Positions 51,901 through 61,153 of a stretch of 64,000 nt of DNA are shown one piece after another (position 1 is the first letter of the stretch; every line of letters begins with the position of its first letter). Position numbers and translations under genes: made by a program. The stretch spans positions 37,137-101,136 of the forward strand of contig NZ_NOLJ01000008.1 in assembly GCF_002246015.1 (NCBI RefSeq). The letters run 5' to 3'. The stretch comes from Nostoc sp. 'Peltigera membranacea cyanobiont' 210A (GTDB taxonomy: Bacteria; Cyanobacteriota; Cyanobacteriia; Cyanobacteriales; Nostocaceae). The notes beneath the pieces were generated by a model. The model did no database searches and was not told the DNA's origin. It saw only the letters and a list, made by a program, of their open reading frames with translations.

Positions 51901-53115
51901 ATGTATGATTTTGCGATTATAGGTGGGGGAATAGTTGGACTCTCGACAGCATTGGCTTTAGGAAAACGCTATCCCAATGCGCGTATTTTAGTACTAGAAA
52001 AAGAGAGTCAATGGGCATTTCACCAAACCGGCAATAATAGCGGGGTAATTCATTCTGGTATTTACTACAAGCCAGGGAGTTTCAAAGCTAAATTTTGTCG
52101 TGATGGTTCTCGTTCAATGGTAGAATTCTGCCAAGAGCATGGAATTGACCATGAAGTTTGTGGTAAGGTAATTGTTGCAACTGAAGAACAAGAGCTACCA
52201 CGCTTAGAAAATCTCTACCAACGCGGCTTAGACAATGGCATAGAAGTCCAAAGAATCAGCCCCGAAGAAGTCAAGGAAATTGAACCTCACGTAAGATGTG
52301 TAGGTGGAATTCGCGTATCTTCAACTGGTATTGTTAATTACAAGCAAGTTTGTTTGAAATATGCCCAGCTAATTCAACAGCAGGGTGGAGATTTACACCT
52401 GAATACAAAAGTCCTGAAAATCTCTCCAAGTGGTAAAAATCAGGTATTGGAAACAAACAAAGGTAGCTTTGCAACCCGCTTTGTAATTAATTGTACTGGA
52501 TTGCATAGCGATCGCACCGCCAAACTTGGGCAAGTTGAACCCCAAGCCAAAATTGTGCCATTCCGGGGAGAATACTACGAACTCACCCCAGAAAAACGCT
52601 ATCTAGTCAAGACACTAATCTATCCAGTTCCCAATCCAGATTTCCCCTTCCTGGGTGTCCACTTTACCCGGATGATTGATGGTAGCGTCCATGCAGGGCC
52701 AAACGCAGTTCTATCCCTCAAACGCGAAGGTTACAAAAAAACCGACTTTGACTTACGAGATTTTTTGGAAGTCATCACCTATCCCGGTTTCTGGAAGTTA
52801 GCAGCTAAACACGCTGATGAAGGCATTCAAGAAATCATTCGTTCTTTTAGCAAAGCAGCCTTCACCAGAAGTTTACAAAAACTAATTCCCGAAGTGCAAG
52901 CAGAAGACTTAGTTCCCACCCATGCAGGAGTTCGCGCTCAAGCCTTAATGAACGATGGCAAGCTTGTAGACGACTTTTTGATTGTTTCTGGTCAAAACTC
53001 CATTCATGTTTGCAATGCTCCTTCTCCTGCTGCCACATCTTCTCTAGAAATCGGCAAAGCACTTGTGGCAGAAATTCCCCAACTTTCGCATCTAGAGAGT
53101 GTAGTCACTGCATAG
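51901..53115 (+). CDS. lhgO: L-2-hydroxyglutarate oxidase
   Basis: A 404-residue FAD-dependent oxidoreductase of the DAO family. The N-terminal FAD motif is IIGGGIVGLSTALALG, then HQTGNNSGVIHSGIYYKPGS, then KIVPFRGEYYELTPEKR, then the C-terminal THAGVRAQALMNDGKLVDDF. These agree with LhgO, which oxidises L-2-hydroxyglutarate to 2-oxoglutarate. Within a polysaccharide cluster this looks out of place. It may have a different hydroxy-acid substrate or just be a bystander. The upstream gap contains tandem repeats. Confidence 0.87.
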   Translation: MYDFAIIGGGIVGLSTALALGKRYPNARILVLEKESQWAFHQTGNNSGVIHSGIYYKPGSFKAKFCRDGSRSMVEFCQEHGIDHEVCGKVIVATEEQELPRLENLYQRGLDNGIEVQRISPEEVKEIEPHVRCVGGIRVSSTGIVNYKQVCLKYAQLIQQQGGDLHLNTKVLKISPSGKNQVLETNKGSFATRFVINCTGLHSDRTAKLGQVEPQAKIVPFRGEYYELTPEKRYLVKTLIYPVPNPDFPFLGVHFTRMIDGSVHAGPNAVLSLKREGYKKTDFDLRDFLEVITYPGFWKLAAKHADEGIQEIIRSFSKAAFTRSLQKLIPEVQAEDLVPTHAGVRAQALMNDGKLVDDFLIVSGQNSIHVCNAPSPAATSSLEIGKALVAEIPQLSHLESVVTA

Positions 53116-53544
53116 ATATCATAGTTGTTATTTCCGGGACTGCTGAGGTAAGGGATGAATCTTGTATAGTGGGCATCTTTCTTTGCCTCGAAATACAAGG
53201 GACGGTTAAGATACCCATTCCACAACAAACAAAAAAGTGTCGTGCATCAATTCAGAACCGCTATAGAGTGCTGCTACCCAATGGGTTAGTCGGCAAACTA
53301 TGTAATAACTTTATATATAGCGCTTCTGGGTTGAGTCCAATGACCTCCAACCTCAAGAAAAGGGGTAAGATTCAAAGCCTCTCTCCTAAGAGGAGAGAGG
53401 TTTGGAGAGAGGTCAAGTTATTGCATCCAAATGAAAAATATAGCGGTTCCCTTCTAGATGCAACACACTCTAGGGCGTACATCTGTGCGTCCATGCTAAA
53501 CGAAGAATTTAACTCATCAACACCATACAAAGGAATTAACCACA
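53116..53544. other. Intergenic region with an inverted-repeat element
   Basis: A non-coding stretch of 429 bases. GAACCGCTATA at 53255-53265 and TATAGCGGTTC at 53439-53449 are perfect inverted repeats enclosing about 173 bases, which in turn hold a CCTCTCTCC / GGAGAGAGG hairpin at about 53378-53400. The whole unit looks like another non-autonomous dispersed element. A long frame across this region is not accepted as coding. Confidence 0.55.
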
Positions 53545-54573
53545 ATGAAAATATTAGTAACTGGAACAGAAGGCTATCTAGGTTCGCTATTACCGCCTCT
53601 GTTAATTGAACGAGGACATGAAGTTATTGGTCTAGATACCGGCTTCTATAAAGTTGGTTGGCTTTACAACCCTAGTGGAGTCACACCCAAAACCCTCAAC
53701 AAAGATATCCGCAACATCACCCCTGATGATTTGGAAGGTATTGAAGCCATAGTTCACATGGCGGAACTCTCCAATGACCCAGCCGGACAATTGGCACCCA
53801 ATATTACCTACGAAATTAATCATGTAGGTTCAGTTCGTCTGGCTAGTCTGGCTAAGGCTATGGGTGTGCGTCGCTTCGTATATATGTCTTCGTGCAGTGT
53901 CTACGGTGTTGCTACCGCAGGTGATGTCACAGAAGAATCCCCAGTTAATCCCCAAACAGCCTACGCAGAATGCAAAACTCTCGTAGAAAGAGATGTCAGA
54001 CCACTCGCTGACGATGACTTCTCTCCCACCTTTATGCGGAATGCAACAGCCTTTGGTGCTTCTCCCAGAATGCGCTTTGATATTGTTTTAAACAACTTAG
54101 CAGGGTTGGCATGGACTAGCAAAGAAATCAAAATGATTAGTGATGGCACACCTTGGCGGCCATTAGTCCACGCATTGGATATTTGCAAAGCAATAGTTTG
54201 CACCTTAGAAGCACCACGAGACATTGTACATAACCAAATCTTCAACGTGGGAGATACAGCGAATAACTATCGCGTTAAAGAAATCGCAGAAATTATTGCT
54301 GATGTTTTCCCAGATTGTAAATTGTCCTTTGGTGACAACGGCTCAGATAACCGCAGCTATCGCGTATCCTTCGAGAAAATCAACACAATCCTACCCGGAT
54401 TTAAATGTGATTGGAATGCCCAACTTGGTGCCCAGCAGCTATTTGATTTATTCAGTCAGATACACATGGCTGAAGATACATTCTTATTTAGAGGATTTAC
54501 TCGCTTAAAACAGCTAGAGTATCTAATTCGGACAGAGCAAATTGACAAAGATTTCTTCTGGAATAAAAAGTAG
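53545..54573 (+). CDS. NAD-dependent sugar epimerase/dehydratase (SDR)
   Basis: A 342-residue extended SDR. It has the NAD motif TGTEGYLGSLLPP, the active-site SSCSVYG (Ser) and YAECK (Tyr-x3-Lys), and a sugar-binding region with FMRNATAFGASPRMRFDIVLN. These features fit NDP-sugar epimerases or reductases such as CDP-sugar or UDP-sugar enzymes. Downstream of an RfbF-type enzyme, a CDP-sugar is a likely substrate, but this is not proven. A hairpin at 54608-54641 follows. Confidence 0.87.
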   Translation: MKILVTGTEGYLGSLLPPLLIERGHEVIGLDTGFYKVGWLYNPSGVTPKTLNKDIRNITPDDLEGIEAIVHMAELSNDPAGQLAPNITYEINHVGSVRLASLAKAMGVRRFVYMSSCSVYGVATAGDVTEESPVNPQTAYAECKTLVERDVRPLADDDFSPTFMRNATAFGASPRMRFDIVLNNLAGLAWTSKEIKMISDGTPWRPLVHALDICKAIVCTLEAPRDIVHNQIFNVGDTANNYRVKEIAEIIADVFPDCKLSFGDNGSDNRSYRVSFEKINTILPGFKCDWNAQLGAQQLFDLFSQIHMAEDTFLFRGFTRLKQLEYLIRTEQIDKDFFWNKK

Positions 54574-54607
54574 CTAAAGTCGTCTAGCAGCAACAGACAA
54601 ATAATTT

Positions 54608-54641
54608 AAGCTTCCGAATCAAATAGTGTTGATTCGGGCTT
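54608..54641 (+). terminator. Terminator-like hairpin after the SDR gene
   Basis: AAGC, CCGAATCAA and TTGATTCGG, GCTT form an interrupted stem around ATAGTG, followed by ATTTC. It lies 35 bases after the epimerase stop. Its presence suggests partial attenuation before the GT2 genes. Confidence 0.5.
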
Positions 54642-54794
54642 ATTTCATCCATCAAATTATTTGCAATCAGCGAGTTAAATTTTATGGCGCTCATCTCAGC
54701 ATTAGGAGACGATTTAGCCATCGGAAAGCTAAAGAGATTGCCGCTGCATTGCATCGCTACATTTTGAGAAAAAGCCAAATAAATAAAGCAGAAG

Positions 54795-55748
54795 ATGAAT
54801 AAATTGCTGACTATCGCAATTCCAACATTCAATCGTGCCCAAATTTTAGACAAACAACTTACTTGGTTAGCCAAATCTATTAAAGGGTTTGAGTCTGACT
54901 GTGAAATCTTTATTTCTGATAATTGTTCTACAGATAATACCCAAGAAGTTATTAAAAAGTGGCAGACAATTCTTAGCAATGTAACATTTAACTCAAACAG
55001 GAATAGTGAAAATATCGGGGTTATGGGTAACATTGCCTGTTGCTTAAAAGCTCCAACTAGTAAATATGTTTGGACAATTGGTGATGACGATCCAATTCAA
55101 GAGAGAACCCTAGATTATGTGTTAAAAACACTAAAAAAACATTCAGATTTAGCACTAATGTTTTTAAATTTCTCTGGTCGTCAAAAACAAACAGGTCAAC
55201 TTGTTGTCGAACGCTGGTTGAATAGTGATAACGACGAATTAAGAGTTGATGGTAAAACTGTATTTCAAAGTTATCTGAATGAAAACTTTGGTGGTGTACT
55301 TTTTATATCAGCAGCAATTTATCGCACAAATCTAGTGCAACGCGCTTTACAAAAATGGCCGTCTGCTACTAATAATTGGGCATCTCAAGCATATTGGACT
55401 GCATTTTGTGCTGCTCATGGAAGTGTCATCGTCACTAAAGACACTTATTTAGAATGTACTATGGGCGCTAGTCTTTTGGATCTCGACCCGACATGGAACT
55501 TTAAAATGCGATATGCATACATACCTGAAGTTTATATAAAACTACTCAAGGTAGGATATCCTCATAAATTTTGTCAGGAAATGATTTGGCAGAATTTCCA
55601 TCAAAAAACTGACTTGAAAATCCTATTAGGTGCTTTAAAACGTTGGCCTTTATTGACAATCAAGATATTTATTCCTTACCTACGTTTATTAAGCATATCA
55701 GCTTGGGCAATTCTTTTTCCACCCAAACAGCTAGAGACTAACCTGTAA
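54795..55748 (+). CDS. Family 2 glycosyltransferase, first of a tandem pair
   Basis: A 317-residue GT2 enzyme. It begins AIPTFNRAQILDKQLTWL, has SDNCSTDNTQEVIKKWQ (nucleotide-sugar binding) and the metal-binding IGDDDPIQE, then a region KWPSATNNWASQAYWTAFCA typical of this subfamily. A C-terminal hydrophobic stretch (IFIPYLRLLSISAWAILF) may attach to the membrane. It is homologous along its length to the next gene, a tandem duplication. The sugar and acceptor are unknown. Confidence 0.88.
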   Translation: MNKLLTIAIPTFNRAQILDKQLTWLAKSIKGFESDCEIFISDNCSTDNTQEVIKKWQTILSNVTFNSNRNSENIGVMGNIACCLKAPTSKYVWTIGDDDPIQERTLDYVLKTLKKHSDLALMFLNFSGRQKQTGQLVVERWLNSDNDELRVDGKTVFQSYLNENFGGVLFISAAIYRTNLVQRALQKWPSATNNWASQAYWTAFCAAHGSVIVTKDTYLECTMGASLLDLDPTWNFKMRYAYIPEVYIKLLKVGYPHKFCQEMIWQNFHQKTDLKILLGALKRWPLLTIKIFIPYLRLLSISAWAILFPPKQLETNL

Positions 55749-55786
55749 CCATTCATATATCAATTTATTAACTACTATTTTTTACC

Positions 55787-56794
55787 ATGCAGAAATTACT
55801 GACCATTGCTATACCGACTTATAATCGTGCTGAATTACTGGATAAACAGTTAGCATGGCTAGCTCAAGCTATCAAAGGTTTTGAAGATGATTGTGAAATT
55901 TTAGTTTCTGATAATTGTTCAACAGACAATACTCAGGATGTGATTAAAAAATGGCAAATAATACTTAGCAGTATCCCATTTAAATCAAATAAGAATCCTC
56001 AGAATTTAGGCGTTGTCAAAAATATTATGTATTGCCTAAATTCTAGTACAACAAAATATGTTTGGACGATTGGTGATGATGACCCAATTCAAGATAGAGC
56101 CATTGCTTATGTGATTAGCAAACTTAAGCAATATGAAGATTTATCATTGTTGTTTCTCAACTTTTCCGGTCGGAACCAAATGACTGGTGAACCAGTTCAT
56201 CCACCAACAATTGTTGGTAATCGCTGGTTTGATATAGATAGTGAAGATGGCGATGGTGATGGTAAAGCTATATTTGAGCATTGTTTCTCAAAAAGTGTCG
56301 GTGCAGTCATTTTTCTGACTGCTACAATCTACCGCACTGATTTAGTGAAACGCGCTCTACAAAATTGGCAAGATGCTGAGAATAACTGGATATCTTTAGC
56401 ATATTTAGCCGGGTATTGTGCCTCTAATGGTCGTGTAATTGTTACGAAAGAGACTTATTTGGAATGTGTTGTGGGTGTGAGTTATTGGCAGAAAGAACCA
56501 AAATCTGCACTTTTAATGCAATACAAACACATACCCGAAGTAATTTTGAAATTGGAGCAGAGTGGATATTCTAAGCAGTTTTGTCGGCGGATGCTTTTGC
56601 AAAACGGTAAAGAAGTCAACTTGAAAGTTTTCTTAGGTGCTTTAAGAAGATGGCCTATGTCTGCCATTCAGACAGTAGTCCCATTTTTGGCTTTAGTCGG
56701 TTTATGTGCTTTTGACGTGATGATTTCTAAAGAATTTAGTTTAGCAGAATCAAGTGAAATACCTGCTCAAGAAATACGGAGCTATGAGCCATAA
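55787..56794 (+). CDS. Family 2 glycosyltransferase, second of a tandem pair
   Basis: A 335-residue paralogue of the preceding gene: AIPTYNRAELLDKQLAWL, SDNCSTDNTQDVIKKWQ, IGDDDPIQDRA and WQDAENNWISLAYL. It differs by a short insert before DIDSEDGDGDGKA and a longer tail. The gene starts 38 bases after the first. Divergence between the two suggests related but distinct acceptor steps in the same glycan. Confidence 0.88.
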   Translation: MQKLLTIAIPTYNRAELLDKQLAWLAQAIKGFEDDCEILVSDNCSTDNTQDVIKKWQIILSSIPFKSNKNPQNLGVVKNIMYCLNSSTTKYVWTIGDDDPIQDRAIAYVISKLKQYEDLSLLFLNFSGRNQMTGEPVHPPTIVGNRWFDIDSEDGDGDGKAIFEHCFSKSVGAVIFLTATIYRTDLVKRALQNWQDAENNWISLAYLAGYCASNGRVIVTKETYLECVVGVSYWQKEPKSALLMQYKHIPEVILKLEQSGYSKQFCRRMLLQNGKEVNLKVFLGALRRWPMSAIQTVVPFLALVGLCAFDVMISKEFSLAESSEIPAQEIRSYEP

Positions 56795-56844
56795 GCTAAT
56801 AAATTACTGATAAATCAACATTGAAATTAGAAAGAGTTTCCCAC

Positions 56845-57687
56845 ATGTTTAATCTAATTAAACGCAAATTATCTACACTATCTGCTGACTTTGAATATTA
56901 TGTAGCTCGTTGGAAGCATAGCAGAAATCTGCCAGCATTGGAAGGGCGCGATCGCAACATTCTCAAAGCTCTCAAAAAAGACGGTGTTTATGTCACAACA
57001 CTGGCAGATTTAGGCTTCAACTCTAGCTCCGAACTGCTCAAAGCTGCTTACCAGCAATTGTCTCAGATGGAAAATCCTAACAACGACCATCTAGATGAAA
57101 AGTTACCACAAATTTACACAGTTACAGGCTTACCAGAATTTTATGCCTGGGGAATGGAGAAAAGACTTCTCAATCTCATCGAAAATTATATTGGTCTGCC
57201 TATTGCTTTTCACGGTGTACATTTACGTAAAGATTTCCCTAGCAAACATCAGTTTGGCACGCTACTATGGCATGGCGATTCCGAAGACCGTCGCATCATC
57301 AAAATCTTTATTTACTTGAATGATGTCGAAGAAAAAACTGGGCCTTTTGAATACATTCCCCGCTCTTTAACTTCCTTATTTAGTTGGAATTATATGCGGC
57401 TGTTCTACAAACTTTGGAAGTCAGGCTATAGGGGCATCGATGATGAAGAAGTGAAAACAGTCATCCCCAAATCAGCTTGGAAATCCTGCCCAGGCCCAGC
57501 AGGTACTGTCTTGATTGTAGATGCGAAAAATACTTTGCATCACGGCACAGTCCGCACAGAAGAACGCTTAACACTATTCTTTTGTTACACCGCCAACCCC
57601 CCTGAAAAGCCAGAACTCTGCACCCAATACTGGGATGATACTTATCCCAGAGCAGAGCTAAGGCAGCAAGTCGAAAATAGCCGATAG
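56845..57687 (+). CDS. PhyH-like 2-oxoglutarate/Fe(II) dioxygenase, first of a tandem pair
   Basis: A 280-residue protein from ATG 56845; a TTG at 56821 adds eight residues. It contains the jelly-roll iron site LLWHGDSEDRR (HxD) and a distal LHHGTVRTEERLTLFF with the second His and the Arg that would hold 2-oxoglutarate. The earlier GVHLRKDFPSKHQFG is conserved with the next gene. The family hydroxylates diverse small molecules; sugar or lipid hydroxylation during envelope synthesis is possible. Confidence 0.82.
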   Translation: MFNLIKRKLSTLSADFEYYVARWKHSRNLPALEGRDRNILKALKKDGVYVTTLADLGFNSSSELLKAAYQQLSQMENPNNDHLDEKLPQIYTVTGLPEFYAWGMEKRLLNLIENYIGLPIAFHGVHLRKDFPSKHQFGTLLWHGDSEDRRIIKIFIYLNDVEEKTGPFEYIPRSLTSLFSWNYMRLFYKLWKSGYRGIDDEEVKTVIPKSAWKSCPGPAGTVLIVDAKNTLHHGTVRTEERLTLFFCYTANPPEKPELCTQYWDDTYPRAELRQQVENSR

Positions 57688-57708
57688 TGTACTAAAGGTA
57701 GTCATGCA

Positions 57709-58554
57709 ATGCTGATCAAGATTAAACGCAAAATATCTTCACTGGGATCTGAGTTCGTTTACAGATTAGCACTTTTGAAACACACTGCTAATTTGCCTAC
57801 ACTAGAAGCAAGCGATCGCAAAATTCTTGACGACCTTAAATATGATGGTATTCATATTACCACACTTGCTGAATTGGGATTCGATTCAACACCAGAATTG
57901 CTCAAGGCAGCTTATGGTTATTCGTCGCAAATGGAATCTGGCAATCATGACGATTTGAATGAAAAAATTCCCCAAGTTTACACAGTTACATATTTACCTG
58001 AATTTGCTACTTGGGGAAGCGAAAAAAGGCTTCTAAACATCATTGAAAACTACATTGGTCTGCCAATCATTTTTCATGGTGTACATCTCCGCAAAGATTT
58101 CCCTAATAAAAGTCAGTTTGGTACACAACTATGGCATAAAGATGCAGAAGACCGCCGCATGATCAAAATCATTATTTACTTAAATGATGTTGAAGAAAAG
58201 CATGGTCCCTTTGAATATATCCCAGCCTCTTTAACCTCTTTATTTAGATTAAACTATTACCGTACTTACTACAAGCTTTGGCAATCTGGTCATTTAGGTA
58301 TCACAGATGAAGAACTAAATGAAATCATCCCGAAAGAGGCTTGGAAATCTTGTACAGGATCAGCAGAAACAGTCATTATTGTCGATCCCAAAAAAGCCAT
58401 ACATCACGGTACATCACGCACAGAAGATAGGCTAACTCTATTCTCCTGCTATACATCTACTTCTCCCGATCGCCCAGAAGTTTGTACTCAATATCGAGAC
58501 AATACTTTTCCCCAACCAAAGTTAACTGAACCAGTGATTAATAGCGCCATATAG
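57709..58554 (+). CDS. PhyH-like 2-oxoglutarate/Fe(II) dioxygenase, second of a tandem pair
   Basis: A 281-residue paralogue of the preceding gene, starting 21 bases after it. It keeps the iron site QLWHKDAEDRR and distal IHHGTSRTEDRLTLFS, plus the common GVHLRKDFPNKSQFG. The two proteins are alike over nearly their whole length. The duplication mirrors that of the GT2 genes just upstream. Function as in the first copy; each may modify a different position. Confidence 0.82.
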   Translation: MLIKIKRKISSLGSEFVYRLALLKHTANLPTLEASDRKILDDLKYDGIHITTLAELGFDSTPELLKAAYGYSSQMESGNHDDLNEKIPQVYTVTYLPEFATWGSEKRLLNIIENYIGLPIIFHGVHLRKDFPNKSQFGTQLWHKDAEDRRMIKIIIYLNDVEEKHGPFEYIPASLTSLFRLNYYRTYYKLWQSGHLGITDEELNEIIPKEAWKSCTGSAETVIIVDPKKAIHHGTSRTEDRLTLFSCYTSTSPDRPEVCTQYRDNTFPQPKLTEPVINSAI

Positions 58555-58686
58555 TTCAGTTAAAGCAAGCTGCTTGTTAATCTCAAAATTCACTCAAGAC
58601 TATTCTTGATGAGGTTTATAACAAGTTAAGTTTTTAAATTTGCCAAGTTTTGTTGTCGTCAATATTCCTATCAAGGTTATTCATTC

Positions 58687-59232
58687 ATGCTCTTCACCCA
58701 AACTGCACTCAAAGACGCATTCATCATTGATTTAGAAGAAAAGCCAGACCACCGTGGTTTTTTCGCTCGGTCTTTCTGCGCTCAAGAATTTGAAGCACAC
58801 GGATTAAAGCCAACAGTTGCCCAATGTAACCTGTCTTTTAATTACAAAAAAGGCACTATCCGGGGAATGCACTATCAAGTTCTGCCAGCAGCAGAAACAA
58901 AATTAATTCGCTGTACTAAAGGCGCAATTTACGACGTAATTATTGATATGCGTCCTGAATCTCCTAGCTTTTTATCACACATTGGTGTAGAGCTAACTCC
59001 AGAAAATCGCCGCGCTTTATATGTTCCAGAAATGTTTGCTCATGGCTATCAAGCGCTCACCGATGAAACTGAAGTTGTATATCAAGTGGGTGAATTTTAC
59101 ACCCCAGGATATGAAAGAGGTTTACGCTATGACGACCCATTCTTTAACATTGATTGGCCTCTAGATGTGACTGAAATCTCCGAGAAAGATTTAAATTGGC
59201 CCTTGTTGAGAATGATGACTGTTGGCGTATAG
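58687..59232 (+). CDS. rfbC: dTDP-4-dehydrorhamnose 3,5-epimerase
   Basis: A 181-residue cupin-fold epimerase. It shows FFARSFCAQEFEAHGL, KGTIRGMHYQV (catalytic His), DVIIDMRPESPSF, YVPEMFAHGYQAL and EVVYQVGEFYTPGYERGLRYDDP with the active-site Tyr. The RfbC/RmlC family converts dTDP- or CDP-4-keto-6-deoxysugars. With rfbF upstream, a CDP-sugar pathway is as likely as rhamnose synthesis; no other rml genes are in view. Confidence 0.9.
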   Translation: MLFTQTALKDAFIIDLEEKPDHRGFFARSFCAQEFEAHGLKPTVAQCNLSFNYKKGTIRGMHYQVLPAAETKLIRCTKGAIYDVIIDMRPESPSFLSHIGVELTPENRRALYVPEMFAHGYQALTDETEVVYQVGEFYTPGYERGLRYDDPFFNIDWPLDVTEISEKDLNWPLLRMMTVGV

Positions 59233-59578
59233 ACTATTTCTCTGTGCCAGGTGTTTTTAGCACAACACACTGGCTCCTCTGTATGAGGTAAGGTACTTCC
59301 AAAAACTATACCGCAGGGAGCAGGGGAGGGAATATGCAAGAGCAAATCAATAAGAAAAGTTTGCCCAAGCCTACAGAAATGCTGTGGAGCAAATTATCAA
59401 AAATCATAGCTGGAAAAACAGACTGCTGTTATAGCATCTAGCAAGCAACCAGTTAGTAGCTATCATTAATGATAATTACCATGAAAATGTACTTAATGTT
59501 TAGCTGTAAAAAATTATTAAGTGCAAAATTATCGAGAATTTGTAACACAACAAACAGTTCTAAAAAGGAGTTTAGTTC
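59233..59578. other. Intergenic region between rfbC and the SAF-domain gene
   Basis: 346 bases with no convincing gene. AGGTAAGG-like and GCAGGGAGCAGGGGAGGG stretches are visible, then AT-rich sequence; a TAAAAAGGAGTTTAGTTC motif just before 59579 supplies the ribosome binding site (AAGGAG) of the next gene. Confidence 0.5.
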
Positions 59579-60892
59579 ATGATTATTATCGATCGCGCCT
59601 TACAAACCCGTGCAGCAGCAGGAAATCCTATCAAGGTGGGAATGATCGGTGCTGGTTTTATGGGTCGAGGAATTGCCAACCAAATTGTCAATTCAGTGCC
59701 AGGAATGGAGTTAGTTGCTATCTCTAATCGCCAGATTAGTGCAGCTAAACAAGCTTATTCGGAAGCAGGAATTGAAGATATTCAAGTTGTTGCAACTGTC
59801 AGCGAATTAGAAGATGCGATCGCTAACGGTAAGTATGCAGTCACAGAAGACGCTAAGTTACTGTGTCGGGCTGAAGGCATCGATGCATTAATCGAAGTCA
59901 CAGGTGCAGTGGAATTTGGCGCTCAGATCGTTATGGAAGCGATCGCCCATTGCAAACATGTGATCATGATGAATGCCGAACTCGACGGCACCATTGGCCC
60001 CATCCTGAAAGTGTATGCCGACAAAGCAGGCGTGATTCTCAGCGCTTGTGATGGCGATCAGCCAGGGGTACAAATGAACCTTTATCGCTTTGTAAAAAGC
60101 ATTGGTTTAACTCCCTTATTGTGCGGTAACATTAAAGGACTCCAAGACCCCTATCGCAATCCCACCACCCAGGAAGGATTTGCTAAACGTTGGGGTCAAA
60201 AGCCCCACATGGTGGCTAGCTTTGCCGACGGAAGCAAAATTTCCTTCGAGCAAGCGATCGTTGCCAATGCCACAGGCATGAAAGTCGCCAAACGGGGAAT
60301 GTTGGGATATGACTTCAGCGGTCATGTCGATGAAATGACCCAGTTATATGATGTTGAACAACTCAAAGAACTGGGTGGCATTGTCGATTATGTAGTTGGA
60401 GCAAAACCAGGCCCAGGCGTATATGTATTTGCCACTCACGACGACCCCAAGCAACGCCACTATCTCAACTTATACAAATTAGGCGAAGGCCCACTTTACA
60501 GCTTCTATACTCCTTATCACCTCTGTCATTTTGAAGTTCCCTTGTCCGTAGCGCGTGCTGTTTTATTTGGTGATGCCGTTATGTCTCCACTAGCAGGCCC
60601 GCTAGTAGATGTTGTCACCACCGCCAAAATCGACCTGAAAGCAGGAGAAACCTTAGATGGGATCGGCTACTACATGACCTACGGACAATGTGAAAATTCC
60701 GATATCGTCCAACAGCAAAATCTTCTACCAATGGGTTTAGCTGAAGGGTGTCGCCTCAAACGAGATATTTCTAAAGATCAAGTCCTCACTTATGAGGATG
60801 TAGAATTACCTGAAGGCAGACTCTGCGACCAACTACGAACTGAGCAAAACACCTATTTCGCTCCAGAAAAAATCTTAGTAGCAGTTGGATAA
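59579..60892 (+). CDS. NAD(P)-dependent oxidoreductase with SAF domain
   Basis: A 437-residue protein resembling homoserine-dehydrogenase-type oxidoreductases. An N-terminal Rossmann domain has VGMIGAGFMGRGIANQI, then LIEVTGAVEFGAQIVMEA, then the central part with CDGDQPGVQ and LLCGNIKGLQDPYRNP. The C-terminal about 80 residues form a SAF-like domain (DISKDQVLTYEDVELPEG). Similar proteins occur in envelope polysaccharide clusters of cyanobacteria and other bacteria and probably oxidise a sugar-derived substrate. A strong AAGGAG lies before ATG 59579. Confidence 0.82.
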   Translation: MIIIDRALQTRAAAGNPIKVGMIGAGFMGRGIANQIVNSVPGMELVAISNRQISAAKQAYSEAGIEDIQVVATVSELEDAIANGKYAVTEDAKLLCRAEGIDALIEVTGAVEFGAQIVMEAIAHCKHVIMMNAELDGTIGPILKVYADKAGVILSACDGDQPGVQMNLYRFVKSIGLTPLLCGNIKGLQDPYRNPTTQEGFAKRWGQKPHMVASFADGSKISFEQAIVANATGMKVAKRGMLGYDFSGHVDEMTQLYDVEQLKELGGIVDYVVGAKPGPGVYVFATHDDPKQRHYLNLYKLGEGPLYSFYTPYHLCHFEVPLSVARAVLFGDAVMSPLAGPLVDVVTTAKIDLKAGETLDGIGYYMTYGQCENSDIVQQQNLLPMGLAEGCRLKRDISKDQVLTYEDVELPEGRLCDQLRTEQNTYFAPEKILVAVG

Positions 60893-60953
60893 TATCGGTT
60901 CTCAAAACATTTGCCACAAATGAATTGGCTGTAGGGGCGTAGAGTAGAGCCAA

Positions 60954-61000
60954 GGCGAATAGAATTCGCGGCTACACAAGCAAAGTCCGCCTGCGCGGAC
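60954..61000. repeat. Dispersed repeat, second copy
   Basis: Contains CGCGGCTACACAAGC and a GTCCGCCTGCGCGGAC hairpin, matching the copy at 15802-15851. Here it lies between the SAF-domain and GT4 genes, followed by a CCCACGTAGGTGGG hairpin at 61029-61042. Confidence 0.6.
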
Positions 61001-61153
61001 TAAGAAAAAACTGAGGGTTTGAAATTAAACCCACGTAGGTGGGTAAAGCCTCGTGTAGACGCGGTTTCTAACCGCCGATTTAACTAAAGTTGTTGATAGT
61101 AACTTGCTGGGGAGCGTTTCAACAAACCCGATCGAAACTTTAGGTCAAATTTC

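Noticed and set aside
53010..53609. 199-codon frame overlapping lhgO and the SDR gene
   Set aside because: Crosses two well-supported genes in other frames and runs through an inverted-repeat element.
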